Assembly: GCF_022321485.1 (NCBI RefSeq)
Contig: NZ_JAKOGG010000007.1
Location: forward strand, 62,001 to 126,000
DNA length: 64,000 nt
From: Shewanella electrica
GTDB lineage: Bacteria > Pseudomonadota > Gammaproteobacteria > Enterobacterales > Shewanellaceae
Reading direction: 5' to 3'
A model generated the notes under the pieces. That model was not told where the DNA came from. It searched no databases and saw nothing but the letters and a program-made list of their open reading frames with translations. Made by a program: the position numbers and the translations under genes. Shown here in pieces: positions 42,298-51,906 of this stretch; the first letter of the stretch is position 1, and each line of letters opens with the position of its first letter.

Positions 42298-43839
42298 TTA
42301 GGGAACAAGCTCGGCCACGACCACTGACTTAGCTGGTAGTGAAAGCTTGTTCAGGGAAGAACTGAAACTTGCAGGTTGCACCTGCTGCGGGTTATCAAAG
42401 CTGTTGTGGGCATCCATTTGGTCGGCAGTCAGGATTTGGCCGACGGCTTTGCTGGCTTTGACACCGTTAACATGAAGATTGACGCTGGCGCTTTCGGTCG
42501 GATCTAAGTTCACCAAGGCGACGTAGAGTTTGCCATCGGTGCCTTTGGCGACAGAGGCGGTGACTGCTGGCACGTTGTCACCTTCGAAACTGTATTTATC
42601 CGTTTTAATGGTAAACGGAATACTGGTGGCATCTTGGAACACCTTGTACATGTCATAGACGTAGTAGGTGGGAGTGAGCACCATTTTTTCGTTATCGGTG
42701 AGGATCATTGCCTGCAACACGTTAACCATTTGCGCAATGCTGGTCATCCGTACGCGATCTGCGTGTTTGTGGAAGATATTAAAGTTAACCGCCGCCACCA
42801 CTGCGTCACGCATGGAGTTTTGTTGATAGAGGAAGCCCGGTTCGCGGTCTGGCTCTGGGTTGTACCACGTACCCCATTCATCGACGTAGAAGCCCAACTT
42901 GCCGTCTGGATCGTTTTTGTCCAGTTTGGCGACGTTGTCACTGACGTATTTTTCCATGCGGTAGGTACGTTCCATGGTGGTGAACCACTCATCTTGCGAG
43001 AAGTTGAGCGCATCACCTTTATCTTTCCAGTCGTTTTTTGGCAGGGTGTAGAAGTGGTAGCTAATGCCATCCATCATACGCAATGGAATTTGGCTGCTGA
43101 GCACATCTGTCCAACTGGTATCTGCCGTGTCGCCGCCACTGGCGACCAGTTTTGGCATTTTGCCCGGTGGTGTTTTTAAGAAAGTGGCGTAGTGGCGATA
43201 TAGGTCAGAGTAATACTCTGGACGCATGTTGCCACCACAGCCCCAAGCTTCGTTGCCGACACCAAAGTAGGCAATTTCGAACGGTTTATCGCGGCCATTG
43301 GCGCGGCGTTCGTTGGCTAAGGTCGAGTTTTTGTCGGAGGTCATGTACTCCAACCACTCGGCCATCTCTTGCGGTGTGCCAGTGCCTAGGTTGCCGTTGA
43401 TGTAGGCTTCGGCACCCAGTAGTTCCACCAAGTCGAAAAATTCGTGAGTACCCACGGCGTTGGTTTCTTCAACGCCGCCCCAGTGGGTATTCACTTTAAT
43501 TGGACGTTTGTTTTGCGGGCCAATGCCTTCGCGCCAATGATATTCATCAGCAAAGCAGCCACCGGGCCAGCGCACTAGCGGGACTTTAATTTCTTTTAAC
43601 GCGGCGATGACATCATTGCGAAAGCCTTTGGTGTTGGGGATTTTTGAATCTTTACCGACCCAAAGGCCTTCGTAGATCCCCCTGCCTAAATGTTCTGCAA
43701 ATTGGCCATAGATATCACGATTGATTACCGGGCCTTGCTGGCTAGCGTCAAAGGTGATGCTAGCTTGGTGAGCTTGTACACTGAGCGGTAATAATGCTGC
43801 AACGGCAAATGCGAGCACTTTGGGCTGGAGAATCTTCAT
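42298..43839 (-). CDS. Alpha-L-arabinofuranosidase, GH51, exported
   Basis: Releases arabinose from arabinan, arabinoxylan or their oligosaccharides, with retention. Numbered from the ATG three codons upstream (43848), the acid/base is E200 in GVGNEAWGCGG and the nucleophile E324 in FYVDEWGTWY. RWPGGCFADEYHWREGIGP is the GH51 substrate-site motif, and the barrel is followed by a C-terminal beta domain (about 390-516). The signal peptide (MKILQPKVLAFAVAALLPLSVQAHQ) marks export, whereas many GH51 enzymes are cytoplasmic. The ATG at 43839 is preferred because AAGGA then lies at proper distance. It follows the GH43 gene by under 20 bases, so they form an operon. Confidence 0.93.
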   Translation of the reverse strand: MKILQPKVLAFAVAALLPLSVQAHQASITFDASQQGPVINRDIYGQFAEHLGRGIYEGLWVGKDSKIPNTKGFRNDVIAALKEIKVPLVRWPGGCFADEYHWREGIGPQNKRPIKVNTHWGGVEETNAVGTHEFFDLVELLGAEAYINGNLGTGTPQEMAEWLEYMTSDKNSTLANERRANGRDKPFEIAYFGVGNEAWGCGGNMRPEYYSDLYRHYATFLKTPPGKMPKLVASGGDTADTSWTDVLSSQIPLRMMDGISYHFYTLPKNDWKDKGDALNFSQDEWFTTMERTYRMEKYVSDNVAKLDKNDPDGKLGFYVDEWGTWYNPEPDREPGFLYQQNSMRDAVVAAVNFNIFHKHADRVRMTSIAQMVNVLQAMILTDNEKMVLTPTYYVYDMYKVFQDATSIPFTIKTDKYSFEGDNVPAVTASVAKGTDGKLYVALVNLDPTESASVNLHVNGVKASKAVGQILTADQMDAHNSFDNPQQVQPASFSSSLNKLSLPAKSVVVAELVP

Positions 43840-43856
43840 CCTTGTCATCCTTATGC

Positions 43857-44816
43857 TTATTGAATGCCTTCGGTGGTCATGATGATGCGTTTGATAGTGC
43901 CATCTTCGTTATAGTGCAGTTTGTCTACCGCAACTGAGCGACGGAAACGACCACCACTTTCTTGTCCATCCCGAGGTGGTACGGCACCAGTGTGGTAGAT
44001 AAAGTAACCTTGGCCTTTGAAGTCAATGATTGACTGGTGGTTAGTCTCGCTGTTACCAGCGATTTCATTCAAAATCCCTTTATATTCCCACGGGCCATTG
44101 ATGTTTTTACTCATGGCGTAGCAGATTTTTTCAGGGAATTCACAAGCATAAGAGTAGTAGTAGTTGTCACCTTTTTTGTGCACCCATGAGGCTTCGGTGT
44201 AGTTAGGCAGGTCAACGACTTTGATATCGCCATCTAGCTCAATCATGTTTTCTTTCAACTTAACGTACTTAGCTACTAAGTTGCCGAAGAACATGTAGGC
44301 TTGGCCGTCATCATCGATAAATACCGCGGGATCGATGTCGTCCCAATCATTCGGGGTTTGCTTGGTCATGTCGTCGGTCACCAATGCGTGGCCGATGGCA
44401 TCTTTGAATGGACCCAGTGGTGAGTCGGCTACGGCAACACCGATGGCAAAGCCTGGATGAGTATCGTCATGGCGCACAGTAACGAAGAAGTAGTACTTGT
44501 CGTTACGTTTAATCATGTGTGCGGCCCACGCTTGACCAGTGGCCCATTTAAAATCAATGGCTTTCAGGATAGGGCCATGTTTGGTCCACGTTTTCATATC
44601 CTTAGTAGAGAACGCCAACCAATCATGCATTTCAAAAAATACATTGTTGTTTGGAGCTTCATCGTGGCCGGTGTAAAGATAGACGGTGTCGCCATCAACC
44701 ATCGCTGCGGGGTCAGCGGTAAAGACATCTTCAAACAGTGGGTTTTTGGCATAGGCGGCAGAGCTGGCAAGCAGTGCTGAAGCGATTAAAAAAGGTAATG
44801 TTTTACGCATCTTCAT
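43857..44816 (-). CDS. Exported GH43 arabinosidase or xylosidase
   Basis: A 319-residue single-domain five-bladed propeller glycosidase with a signal peptide (KTLPFLIASALLASSAAYA). Putative catalytic residues are D35 (TADPAAMV, base), D162 (DDIDPAVF, pKa modulator) and E208 (YTEASWVHK, acid), the classic GH43 triad for inverting hydrolysis. Without a subfamily comparison, alpha-L-arabinofuranosidase, exo-arabinanase or beta-xylosidase activity cannot be separated; the neighbouring arabinose genes favour arabinosidase. First gene of an operon with GH51, ending at the terminator near 42250. The region upstream carries the ATTACAATA motif and a CRP-like site. Confidence 0.9.
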   Translation of the reverse strand: MKMRKTLPFLIASALLASSAAYAKNPLFEDVFTADPAAMVDGDTVYLYTGHDEAPNNNVFFEMHDWLAFSTKDMKTWTKHGPILKAIDFKWATGQAWAAHMIKRNDKYYFFVTVRHDDTHPGFAIGVAVADSPLGPFKDAIGHALVTDDMTKQTPNDWDDIDPAVFIDDDGQAYMFFGNLVAKYVKLKENMIELDGDIKVVDLPNYTEASWVHKKGDNYYYSYACEFPEKICYAMSKNINGPWEYKGILNEIAGNSETNHQSIIDFKGQGYFIYHTGAVPPRDGQESGGRFRRSVAVDKLHYNEDGTIKRIIMTTEGIQ

Positions 44817-44895
44817 TCCTTTGTCCTTAGGTGAGTTGCCGGTAGCTATGTCTGTACATCCCCCGCATGACTACCGTGCAAATGGTTTTTGCTAA

Positions 44896-44918
44896 ATATT
44901 ATTGTAATACAATTATTG
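44896..44918 (-). promoter_or_regulatory. Palindromic ATTGTAATACAAT site upstream of the GH43-GH51 operon
   Basis: ATTGTAATACAAT (44901-44913) is a near-perfect palindrome. On the minus strand it reads TATTACAATAATAT, whose right part may be the -10. Related ACAATA elements precede the receptor genes and the second GH43 gene. Confidence 0.5.
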
Positions 44919-44977
44919 GGAAATACAGCTAAAAGTCAACGTTTGACGGCCTAGTATAACTGACATGTGCAGTGTTA

Positions 44978-44993
44978 TGTGATCCCTTACACA
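44978..44993. promoter_or_regulatory. Possible CRP-binding site
   Basis: TGTGA-TCCCTT-ACACA matches TGTGA-N6-TCACA at nine of ten arm positions, about 160-175 bases upstream of the GH43 start. Carbon-source control fits, but single sites can arise by chance. Confidence 0.35.
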
Positions 44994-45020
44994 GCTCGCT
45001 AGATTGTTGCTTTAACAAAG

Positions 45021-45051
45021 AAAAAAGCCATGCACGTTGGCATGGCTTTTT
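45021..45051 (-). terminator. Terminator of the large GH43 lipoprotein gene
   Basis: AAAAAGCCATGC and GCATGGCTTTTT arms around a six-base loop. On the minus strand this gives a T-run right after the stop of the GH43 gene. Confidence 0.88.
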
Positions 45052-45068
45052 GTGGCTACGACTAAAGT

Positions 45069-48000
45069 TTAGTCAGCAGCTTGTGCACTGATGTAAAACT
45101 GTTGCACTTCATCTGCGGTCAGAGGTTCGTCAAACAGGGTTACTTCATCGAGCATACCGTTGAAGGAGTCGTCCCAGAAGTTAGCACCAAGGGCGAAGCC
45201 AATCGTGCCGCCTTTACCAAAGATATTCGGGAAGTTGACACCTGAGTATACTTGTTCACCGTTGAGATATAGCGCTACTTGTCCGGCATTGTTAACGAAG
45301 GTGACGTGTGACCAAGTGTCGAGCGGAAGTTTTTCTGAGGCGATGGCATCAAACCAGACGTTGCCAGACCACACCATAAACTTACCAGCCGCTGCATTAT
45401 TACCACCAGGCACGAGGCTGACGTAGTTATCCTCGTTGGCATAGCCAAAGAAGGCGGTAGTGAACATGCTCAATGCTTTTGGATTAATCCACATAGCAAA
45501 TGTATAGGTGTCATCATCCAACATATTGTTAGGCAATTTAACACCGGTGCTACCGTTCATGACTAACGCTTTGCCCACAACACCGTCTGCATAGGTAATT
45601 GTGCCGCCTGTGTCTATCAGTCTTCTTCCGGTTGGTGTACCAGCGGCAAAGTGACCTGTTGCATCAGTGAGATCATCATTATCAAAACTGAATTTTGCAA
45701 TTGGCGTTGGTGTGCCTTTTGCCTTAACTGTTGCAACAAAAGTCTTGGTGTCAGTTGCGCCATCTAAGCTGATGGTGGCGGTCAATGTGACTTCTTGGTC
45801 GCCTTCAGCCGTTTCTGGACGGACAACAGTACCATCGGTAGCGATGAAGCTTGGATTAGATGATTGCCAACTGATCAATGAAGCATATGAACCGCTTACC
45901 TTAAGTCGTAGATCGTCAGTCACGTTACTGATATCGCCCAAGGTCAGCTGATTAACGGCAGACTGTAGCAGGGTTGCTGAGTCGGCATGGTCAATGTCTA
46001 ATGCTTTTACATCTTCAGCACTTAGTGCTGCATCATAGACGCGTAGTTCATCGATATCACCATTAAACAGTGGATCGGCAAACAAGTTTCCACCTACCGC
46101 AAAGGTGCCTAGTACGTTGGTGTATAGATCTGGGAAGTTAGCGCCGGCAAAGGTTTCTTCGCCGTTAACGTAGATCTTAATTGCACCGTGGTCTACGGCA
46201 TAAGCGAGGTGAGTCCACTGACCCGCGGTTGCTTTAACCATCGAACGGCCATCGTACCAAGTACCGTTATTGTTACTCCAAACCATGATGTTGCCGTCCC
46301 ACGCTTGTGGTACTAGGCTAGCCCATGCATCGGCTGATGCCGCGCCGAAGAACACAGGTGTATGGTCGGTGAAACTGTTGGCTTTGAACCACAACGATAC
46401 GGTGTATTCAGTGCTATTAATCAAACCCGCTGGCAGTTTTACTGCGTAGGAGCCATCAAGTGCCAAAGCTTGGCTTGATTGACCCGCTGCGTAGGCAGCA
46501 CTCCCTTGTGCGTCAGCCAGACCCGGGCCAGCATAGGTGCCATCTGCTTTATGCTGCAAACTATCACTTAAATTGCCATCAAAGGTGTAACTCGCAACGC
46601 GGTTGTACTCGAAACGAGCTGGAATGGTAATTGTGTATTGTTTGGTTATGGTTTGACCATTTAAGGTGATGGTAGCGGTAAGCGTTACTGTTGCGTCGGC
46701 CGCACCACCCGCAGGGCGAATCACTTCTCCGTTAGGTTTCACTACTGATGGGTCACTTGAACTCCATGTGATAGTGGCATCTTGGGTACCAACATCGATC
46801 AAATTCAAATTGGTTGTTGTGCTTGTTGGCAACACAATCGCATTAGCGATATTTGTTAATGTTGCGCTAACGTCAGATTCTGGCAGCTGAATGGCGATGA
46901 CAGATGAAATACCGTTCAAGGCTGAGAAGGTCGGCACCAGCTTTTGGGTATTATCATCATATTGCCATGCTAACACGCCTTCGTAGGTACCCAGATCGTC
47001 GAATATGAGGGTGATGTGGTTAGCATCATCCATTTCATAGCGACCAGTATGGGCTCCTTGAATCTCGCCACGATTGGTCCACGTGCGTTTCAACCTTATA
47101 TAGTCAGAAACGTGGGCCTCTGTGTTGTTGTCGTGTTGTTGGTCAATAAATTGATAGGCGCCTTCAACGTCCACTTCATCAACAATATTGTTGCCTGTGA
47201 TAGGGGCATAGCGTGTTGGCGATGCGACTAACCAGCCATCCTTGTTGATAAACATTTCGTGAACGCGTACTTCATGGCCTTCACCACGGCCTGGGAAACG
47301 CGTGTGGAATACCAGATAGTATTTACCCGTTGCTTGATCGTAATAAGCTGAGTTATGTCCTGGAGACATGTAGCCGTGATCAGTACCAGCGTCACCCGCT
47401 TGTTTATCAAACAAGAAGCCACCAAGTAACTTAGTACCGTAGTTGCCTAGAATATCTAAGTTGGTAGAGGCCGCATTAACCATATCTTGACCCGCTGCAT
47501 CCAGATAAGGACCATCAGGTGAAGTTGAGCGGGCTACACGTATGTTATAGCCACCATCAGAAGCAAATCCCGCGAAGGACATAAATAGGTAGTAGTACTG
47601 GTTTTCTGGGCTATAGATAACGTAAGAGCCTTCGATTGGGGCTAAATTGCCACCGGCAATATGCGTTCCCCAACCTTGATCTGGGAGTGGTTTGCCTGAG
47701 TTTGGATCAAGCTGCAACACAAAAATACCACCAGAATATGAACCGTAGGTCATCCACAGATTGCCTTCGGAATCGTTAAATACCGCCGGATCAATCGCGT
47801 TGGGGTTAGCGTTCATATCGTAAGGCGGCGTTGCGCCATCTGGGAATTGGTCTTCTTCCCCTGCTTGCTGATCGGATTTAAGGAAAATGCCATCATTGAC
47901 ATAGGGGCCTGTAATACTATCTGAACTTGCTACCCCTAAATAAGAACGGCGCCAACATGCGGTACCGTTGTCACCATTCCCCGCACAATGGTCGAAGAAG

Positions 48001-48449
48001 AAGTGGTATTTACCATCCCCAAGTTTTTTAACATCAGGCGCCCATGAACCGACATTATTTTTTACCCACGCAATACCTTCGGCGATTTCTGATTCATATG
48101 TATTAAACAGCGGTGTGTTTTTAACGGCATAGGCGTTTGCATCTTCACCCGTTGGCGTGGTGAGGGATGGATTTAATCGTTCCCAATGCATTAGGTCGGT
48201 TGATTTGGCATACGCCATATGCGAACCGAATACATAATAAGTTCCGTCGTTATCTCGTACGATAGAAGGATCATGTACTGAAACATTTGAATAATTTACT
48301 TCTCCGCTGATGGTCGGGTCAGCGACGGTAACGGCTTCCGGAATTGCAAATGGATCTGTGTCGTTTGTACTGTTGTCGCTGTCATTCCCCCCACAGGATG
48401 CTAGCGATAGTACTATCCCCAACGACACAAGTGAGCGTTGAAATACCAT
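45069..48449 (-). CDS. Multidomain GH43 arabinanase-like lipoprotein with two LamG and two Ig-like modules
   Basis: 1126 residues, probably displayed on the outer surface. A lipobox (LSLASCGG) is followed by an acidic linker, then a GH43 five-bladed propeller (about 50-430). The propeller has D60 in VSVHDPSIVRD as base, the AIDPAVFNDSEG aspartate, and an acid glutamate probably in NLAPIEGSYVIY. A beta domain typical of endo-arabinanases follows (about 435-520, GRYEMDDANHITLIF). Then come an atrophied Ig-like repeat (TITWSSSDPSVV..., about 530-620), a LamG domain (about 625-820), a second Ig-like repeat (LISWQSSNPSFI..., about 830-920), and a second LamG domain (about 925-1120). LamG modules probably bind arabinan. 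It is divergent from the first receptor, consistent with paired surface digestion and uptake. Confidence 0.9.
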   Translation of the reverse strand: MVFQRSLVSLGIVLSLASCGGNDSDNSTNDTDPFAIPEAVTVADPTISGEVNYSNVSVHDPSIVRDNDGTYYVFGSHMAYAKSTDLMHWERLNPSLTTPTGEDANAYAVKNTPLFNTYESEIAEGIAWVKNNVGSWAPDVKKLGDGKYHFFFDHCAGNGDNGTACWRRSYLGVASSDSITGPYVNDGIFLKSDQQAGEEDQFPDGATPPYDMNANPNAIDPAVFNDSEGNLWMTYGSYSGGIFVLQLDPNSGKPLPDQGWGTHIAGGNLAPIEGSYVIYSPENQYYYLFMSFAGFASDGGYNIRVARSTSPDGPYLDAAGQDMVNAASTNLDILGNYGTKLLGGFLFDKQAGDAGTDHGYMSPGHNSAYYDQATGKYYLVFHTRFPGRGEGHEVRVHEMFINKDGWLVASPTRYAPITGNNIVDEVDVEGAYQFIDQQHDNNTEAHVSDYIRLKRTWTNRGEIQGAHTGRYEMDDANHITLIFDDLGTYEGVLAWQYDDNTQKLVPTFSALNGISSVIAIQLPESDVSATLTNIANAIVLPTSTTTNLNLIDVGTQDATITWSSSDPSVVKPNGEVIRPAGGAADATVTLTATITLNGQTITKQYTITIPARFEYNRVASYTFDGNLSDSLQHKADGTYAGPGLADAQGSAAYAAGQSSQALALDGSYAVKLPAGLINSTEYTVSLWFKANSFTDHTPVFFGAASADAWASLVPQAWDGNIMVWSNNNGTWYDGRSMVKATAGQWTHLAYAVDHGAIKIYVNGEETFAGANFPDLYTNVLGTFAVGGNLFADPLFNGDIDELRVYDAALSAEDVKALDIDHADSATLLQSAVNQLTLGDISNVTDDLRLKVSGSYASLISWQSSNPSFIATDGTVVRPETAEGDQEVTLTATISLDGATDTKTFVATVKAKGTPTPIAKFSFDNDDLTDATGHFAAGTPTGRRLIDTGGTITYADGVVGKALVMNGSTGVKLPNNMLDDDTYTFAMWINPKALSMFTTAFFGYANEDNYVSLVPGGNNAAAGKFMVWSGNVWFDAIASEKLPLDTWSHVTFVNNAGQVALYLNGEQVYSGVNFPNIFGKGGTIGFALGANFWDDSFNGMLDEVTLFDEPLTADEVQQFYISAQAAD

Positions 48450-48515
48450 AAGAATCAGTCCTTTTGGTTAATCACTTGATAGTTGTTTTGTTATTAACGT
48501 GCCAATGGCAGAATT

Positions 48516-48530
48516 TATATTACAATACGA
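48516..48530. promoter_or_regulatory. ATTACAATA operator candidate for the GH43 lipoprotein gene
   Basis: TATATTACAATACGA lies about 65-80 bases upstream of the GH43 lipoprotein start and shares ATTACAATA with the site at 44896-44918. Confidence 0.4.
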
Positions 48531-48834
48531 CATTAATATAAAAAGTAGATAAAAGTAGCAGTTTAGTAAAATAAGTTAAATCTGATATTCACCTGCTTCT
48601 CATGTCGAGGCGCATTCTAAGCCAAAAAGTTCGATAAATTGACGCTTTTCTTTAAATTGATACTTTAGTCTAATAAATTCACATTTACTGATGTTTGATG
48701 TTTTTAACCTCCGTCACAACTCCTTGATTTTATTTTTATAAAAAGCTTGCTCTAGCGACTTGCAATTTGCCTCTAAATAAAGAAACTAGCGATGTTTTTT
48801 GACAGTATTAGCTAAAAGGCCATAGTTAAATCAG

Positions 48835-48863
48835 TTGATCTGTTAAAAATCATACAATATTAT
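48835..48863 (+). promoter_or_regulatory. Promoter of TonB-dependent receptor 1
   Basis: TTGATC (48835-48840), a 17-bp spacer ending in CATACAA, and TATTAT (48858-48863). The same spacer ending precedes the -10 of receptors 2 and 3. Confidence 0.65.
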
Positions 48864-49007
48864 TTTATTTGACCATACGGCACTATATTTTTATCTAACA
48901 ATGTTTGGGGAAATGTTGCACAGGTAAACAATATAGTTATCAAAAAATCGTCTTACCTCGTTGGTGCTTAGAGGGAACGGTTAAAAATAACTACCGGAGA
49001 TAAACAG

Positions 49008-51851
49008 ATGTTTAAGCAAACATATCTGGCAAGTGCAGTTTTCATGGCGTTGACCAGCCATGCACTGTATGCGGCCGATGCTGAAGTCGCTGATGAACCA
49101 ACCAAAACTGCTGCCGAGCAGCAAACTACACAACAAAAAGCCGCAGAAGATGAAAACATGGAGGTTATTCAGGTTGTGGGCATCCGCAGCAGTTTGAATA
49201 AATCTGTGAATCTAAAGCGCCAGAACGTCCAAGTAGTTGATGCGATTGTTGCGGAAGATGTGGGGAAATTTCCAGACAACAACGTGGTTGAAGCATTGCA
49301 ACGTGTGACTGGGGTGCAGGTAACTGACCGAGCTTCAGGTGAAGTGAATACCGTAAGTATCCGTGGTTTGACAGACGTTACCACCACAGTTAACGGCCGA
49401 CAGATTTTTACCTCTACTGGGCGTGAAGTGGCAATCGCCGATGTTCCAGCGGCCTTGCTGGGCAGTGTAGAGGTGTTTAAAACGCGTTCATCTTCTCAAG
49501 TTGGTAGCGGTATTGCAGGCCAAATTGATATTCGTACCCACCGCCCATTTGACTTTGACGGCAGCAAAGTGAGTTTTGCCGCCAAAGGTGTGTATTCCGA
49601 CCAACCAGATAAAACTGACCCAGCGTTTAGTGGGTTAATCAGTAATCGTTGGGATACTGGCATCGGTGAAATCGGCGCCTTGTTAAACGTTTCCTATATC
49701 CGCACCAACTATAATGACCAAAGCGTTGCACCCGGAGCATCATTACCTTATTCAGCGGAAACTGGGGTTGAAATTGATGACGATTATTGGACTCGTGGTC
49801 TAGCACACGGTTTGGACACCACCTATGGCGCTACTACCAATGATGGTACTGGGGTGCCTTATTTGTTGATGCGTGATGCGGTGTTCCAAAATACCAATAG
49901 CGGTGAACGTGAACGTCCAGCACTGAATTTATCTTTGCAGTGGGCACCAAACGATACTTCTGAGTATTTGTTTGAAGCATTTTATAATGGCTACCGTAAC
50001 GACAATGCTAATGCCATGCTGTTTAGCAACGTCAACAGCCCAGCAAATTGGGACCAAGTCGTTGCCGACGGCATTGAACTATACGATGGCACTAACGTAG
50101 TTAAATCTCGTACCTCATATGACGTGGGCGGTTTTAGTAGTGCGGATCATAGTCACAACGAAACTGACAGCTATGTGTTTGCGCTGGGTGGTAAATGGGA
50201 ACTTGGCGATGTGACCCTGAAATCGGAATTGGTTTATCAAACCAGTACCTATAAGTCACAGTTTTTTGCGATGCGTGGTGTTGCCAACAACGATAGCCGT
50301 AAGTTTTATGGGGTAGATATCGACTATAACGATTCTCATGGCGGTGTACCTGGCTGGTCATATTTGGATGCTCCAAGCACCGCAATTGATGAATCAGATA
50401 TTACTCAGTTAGCGCTTTGGAAAACCGCTGAGTTATATGACAGTGGCGCTAAGGATGAGGGTGATTCCATTGCTTGGACCTTTGACGGCGATTACTACCT
50501 TGACTGGGGCATCTTCACCAAAATGAAGTTTGGTGGTCGCTACGAAGATCGCGGTGCTAAACATAGCCTGTATGATGGCGGCTCCATGGTTAATTACACG
50601 CCATATACTGACTTAGATCCTGACATGTTCACCACCGTTAGTGGGTTCTTTGAAGGCCGTGGTGATGTACCAACGGATTGGGTGTTGCCAAGTGGTAACT
50701 ACCTAAGCAGCCATCGTAGTGAAATCGAAGCCATGTATTCAGCTGATCCTGAGTTATTGGCGATGTACAAAAACTTTGATATCACTGAAAAATCTTACGC
50801 TTTATATATCCAAAGTGATTTTGAAACAGACCTATTCGGCAAGCGCTTGGATGGTCAAATTGGTTTCCGTTACGAGCATTCAAAAGCGGATATGAACTTC
50901 TGGGAACGTAAGAAATTTGACCCAGAACCGGCTGAAGGGCCTAAGTATTATTTAGATCCGTCATCAGGTGATAACAGCAGCTCAAAACTGATGCCAAGTC
51001 TGATGGTGCGCTACTGGTTAACTGATGATTTGGTGGCTCGCTTAGCGTATTCAGAAACGATTCGTCGTCCAGCATTTGGCGACTTTAGTACCGCAATTGG
51101 TTACACCGAAGATTTGACCGAGTTAGGTTTTGGTCAAGCATCAAGCGGTAACCCAAATCTGAAACCTACGACCTCTAAAAACTACGATTTCTCGTTAGAG
51201 TATTATTTCGGTACTGGATCATCAGTCTACGGAACCTATTTCCGCCGCGATATTGATGGCTTCGTCTTTAGCTCATCACGCATGATCTCTCGTGAAGTTG
51301 ATGGTGAAACTCGCAACTATATTTTGAGTCAACCTGCGAATACCTCTAACGGTAAACTGACTGGATATGAAGTTGGTACCATCTATTTCCCTGAGAATCT
51401 GCCTAGCTTCCTCGACGGTTTAGGTACTCAGTTAAGTGCAACATTCCTCGACTCAGAGCAAGATATTCCGGAATTCGACACCAATAGCGGTGATCAAATC
51501 GGTACCACTACCCGCGAGTTGTTTGGCGTATCTAAGAGTTCTTACAGCGCAGTACTGATCTATGATCGAGATGTGTTCAGCACGCGTTTGTCTTATACAT
51601 GGCGTGATAAGTTCTTGAATAGCTATGATGCAGGTAGCTTCGCAATGCCTCGCGGTATTTATCGTAAGCCGGAGCAAAGCTTAGACTTCCAAATGAGTTA
51701 CAACGTGACTGATGATTTTGTTGTCACCTTTGATGCCACTAATATTTTGGATGACATCTATCAAGAGTACTACGAGGATTCCACCTTGTTTAACCGTACT
51801 AACAACATCTATACCCGTACTTACTCCTTGGGTGTACGCTACAGCTTCTAA
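49008..51851 (+). CDS. TonB-dependent receptor 1 of the arabinan locus
   Basis: 947-residue outer membrane receptor with signal peptide (MFKQTYLASAVFMALTSHALYAA), a short acidic Gln-rich linker, a TonB-box-like EVIQVVG, a plug (about 60-180) with VVDAIVAEDVGKFPDNNVVEALQRVTGVQV, and a barrel ending in RTYSLGVRYSF with terminal Phe. The Caulobacter/Xanthomonas-type receptor family is clear. It lacks an N-terminal CarboxypepD_reg domain. Near-identical plug sequences in the two following receptors show tandem duplication, with divergent surface loops. The likely substrate is an arabino-oligosaccharide, inferred from neighbours. Confidence 0.93.
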   Translation: MFKQTYLASAVFMALTSHALYAADAEVADEPTKTAAEQQTTQQKAAEDENMEVIQVVGIRSSLNKSVNLKRQNVQVVDAIVAEDVGKFPDNNVVEALQRVTGVQVTDRASGEVNTVSIRGLTDVTTTVNGRQIFTSTGREVAIADVPAALLGSVEVFKTRSSSQVGSGIAGQIDIRTHRPFDFDGSKVSFAAKGVYSDQPDKTDPAFSGLISNRWDTGIGEIGALLNVSYIRTNYNDQSVAPGASLPYSAETGVEIDDDYWTRGLAHGLDTTYGATTNDGTGVPYLLMRDAVFQNTNSGERERPALNLSLQWAPNDTSEYLFEAFYNGYRNDNANAMLFSNVNSPANWDQVVADGIELYDGTNVVKSRTSYDVGGFSSADHSHNETDSYVFALGGKWELGDVTLKSELVYQTSTYKSQFFAMRGVANNDSRKFYGVDIDYNDSHGGVPGWSYLDAPSTAIDESDITQLALWKTAELYDSGAKDEGDSIAWTFDGDYYLDWGIFTKMKFGGRYEDRGAKHSLYDGGSMVNYTPYTDLDPDMFTTVSGFFEGRGDVPTDWVLPSGNYLSSHRSEIEAMYSADPELLAMYKNFDITEKSYALYIQSDFETDLFGKRLDGQIGFRYEHSKADMNFWERKKFDPEPAEGPKYYLDPSSGDNSSSKLMPSLMVRYWLTDDLVARLAYSETIRRPAFGDFSTAIGYTEDLTELGFGQASSGNPNLKPTTSKNYDFSLEYYFGTGSSVYGTYFRRDIDGFVFSSSRMISREVDGETRNYILSQPANTSNGKLTGYEVGTIYFPENLPSFLDGLGTQLSATFLDSEQDIPEFDTNSGDQIGTTTRELFGVSKSSYSAVLIYDRDVFSTRLSYTWRDKFLNSYDAGSFAMPRGIYRKPEQSLDFQMSYNVTDDFVVTFDATNILDDIYQEYYEDSTLFNRTNNIYTRTYSLGVRYSF

Positions 51852-51874
51852 GCCGTAGTTTTCGCATCTTAAAC

Positions 51875-51906
51875 AAAGCCCTGCTACATACTAGCGGGGC
51901 TTTTTC
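51875..51906 (+). terminator. Terminator after receptor 1
   Basis: AAAGCCCTGCT and AGCGGGGCTTT arms (one G-U pair) followed by T residues, about 24 bases after the stop. Confidence 0.88.

Larger units (their letters stand above)
48450..49007. other. Divergent regulatory region between the GH43 lipoprotein and receptor 1
   Basis: About 560 AT-rich non-coding bases holding a TATTACAATA element on the GH43 side (48516-48530) and the receptor promoter at 48835-48863. A conserved AATAACTACCGGAGATAAACAG leader just before the receptor start recurs before the other two receptors. Confidence 0.6.

Noticed and set aside
42634-43179. 181-codon antisense frame in the GH51 gene
   Set aside because: Antisense to the catalytic barrel of GH51; no ribosome site or family features.
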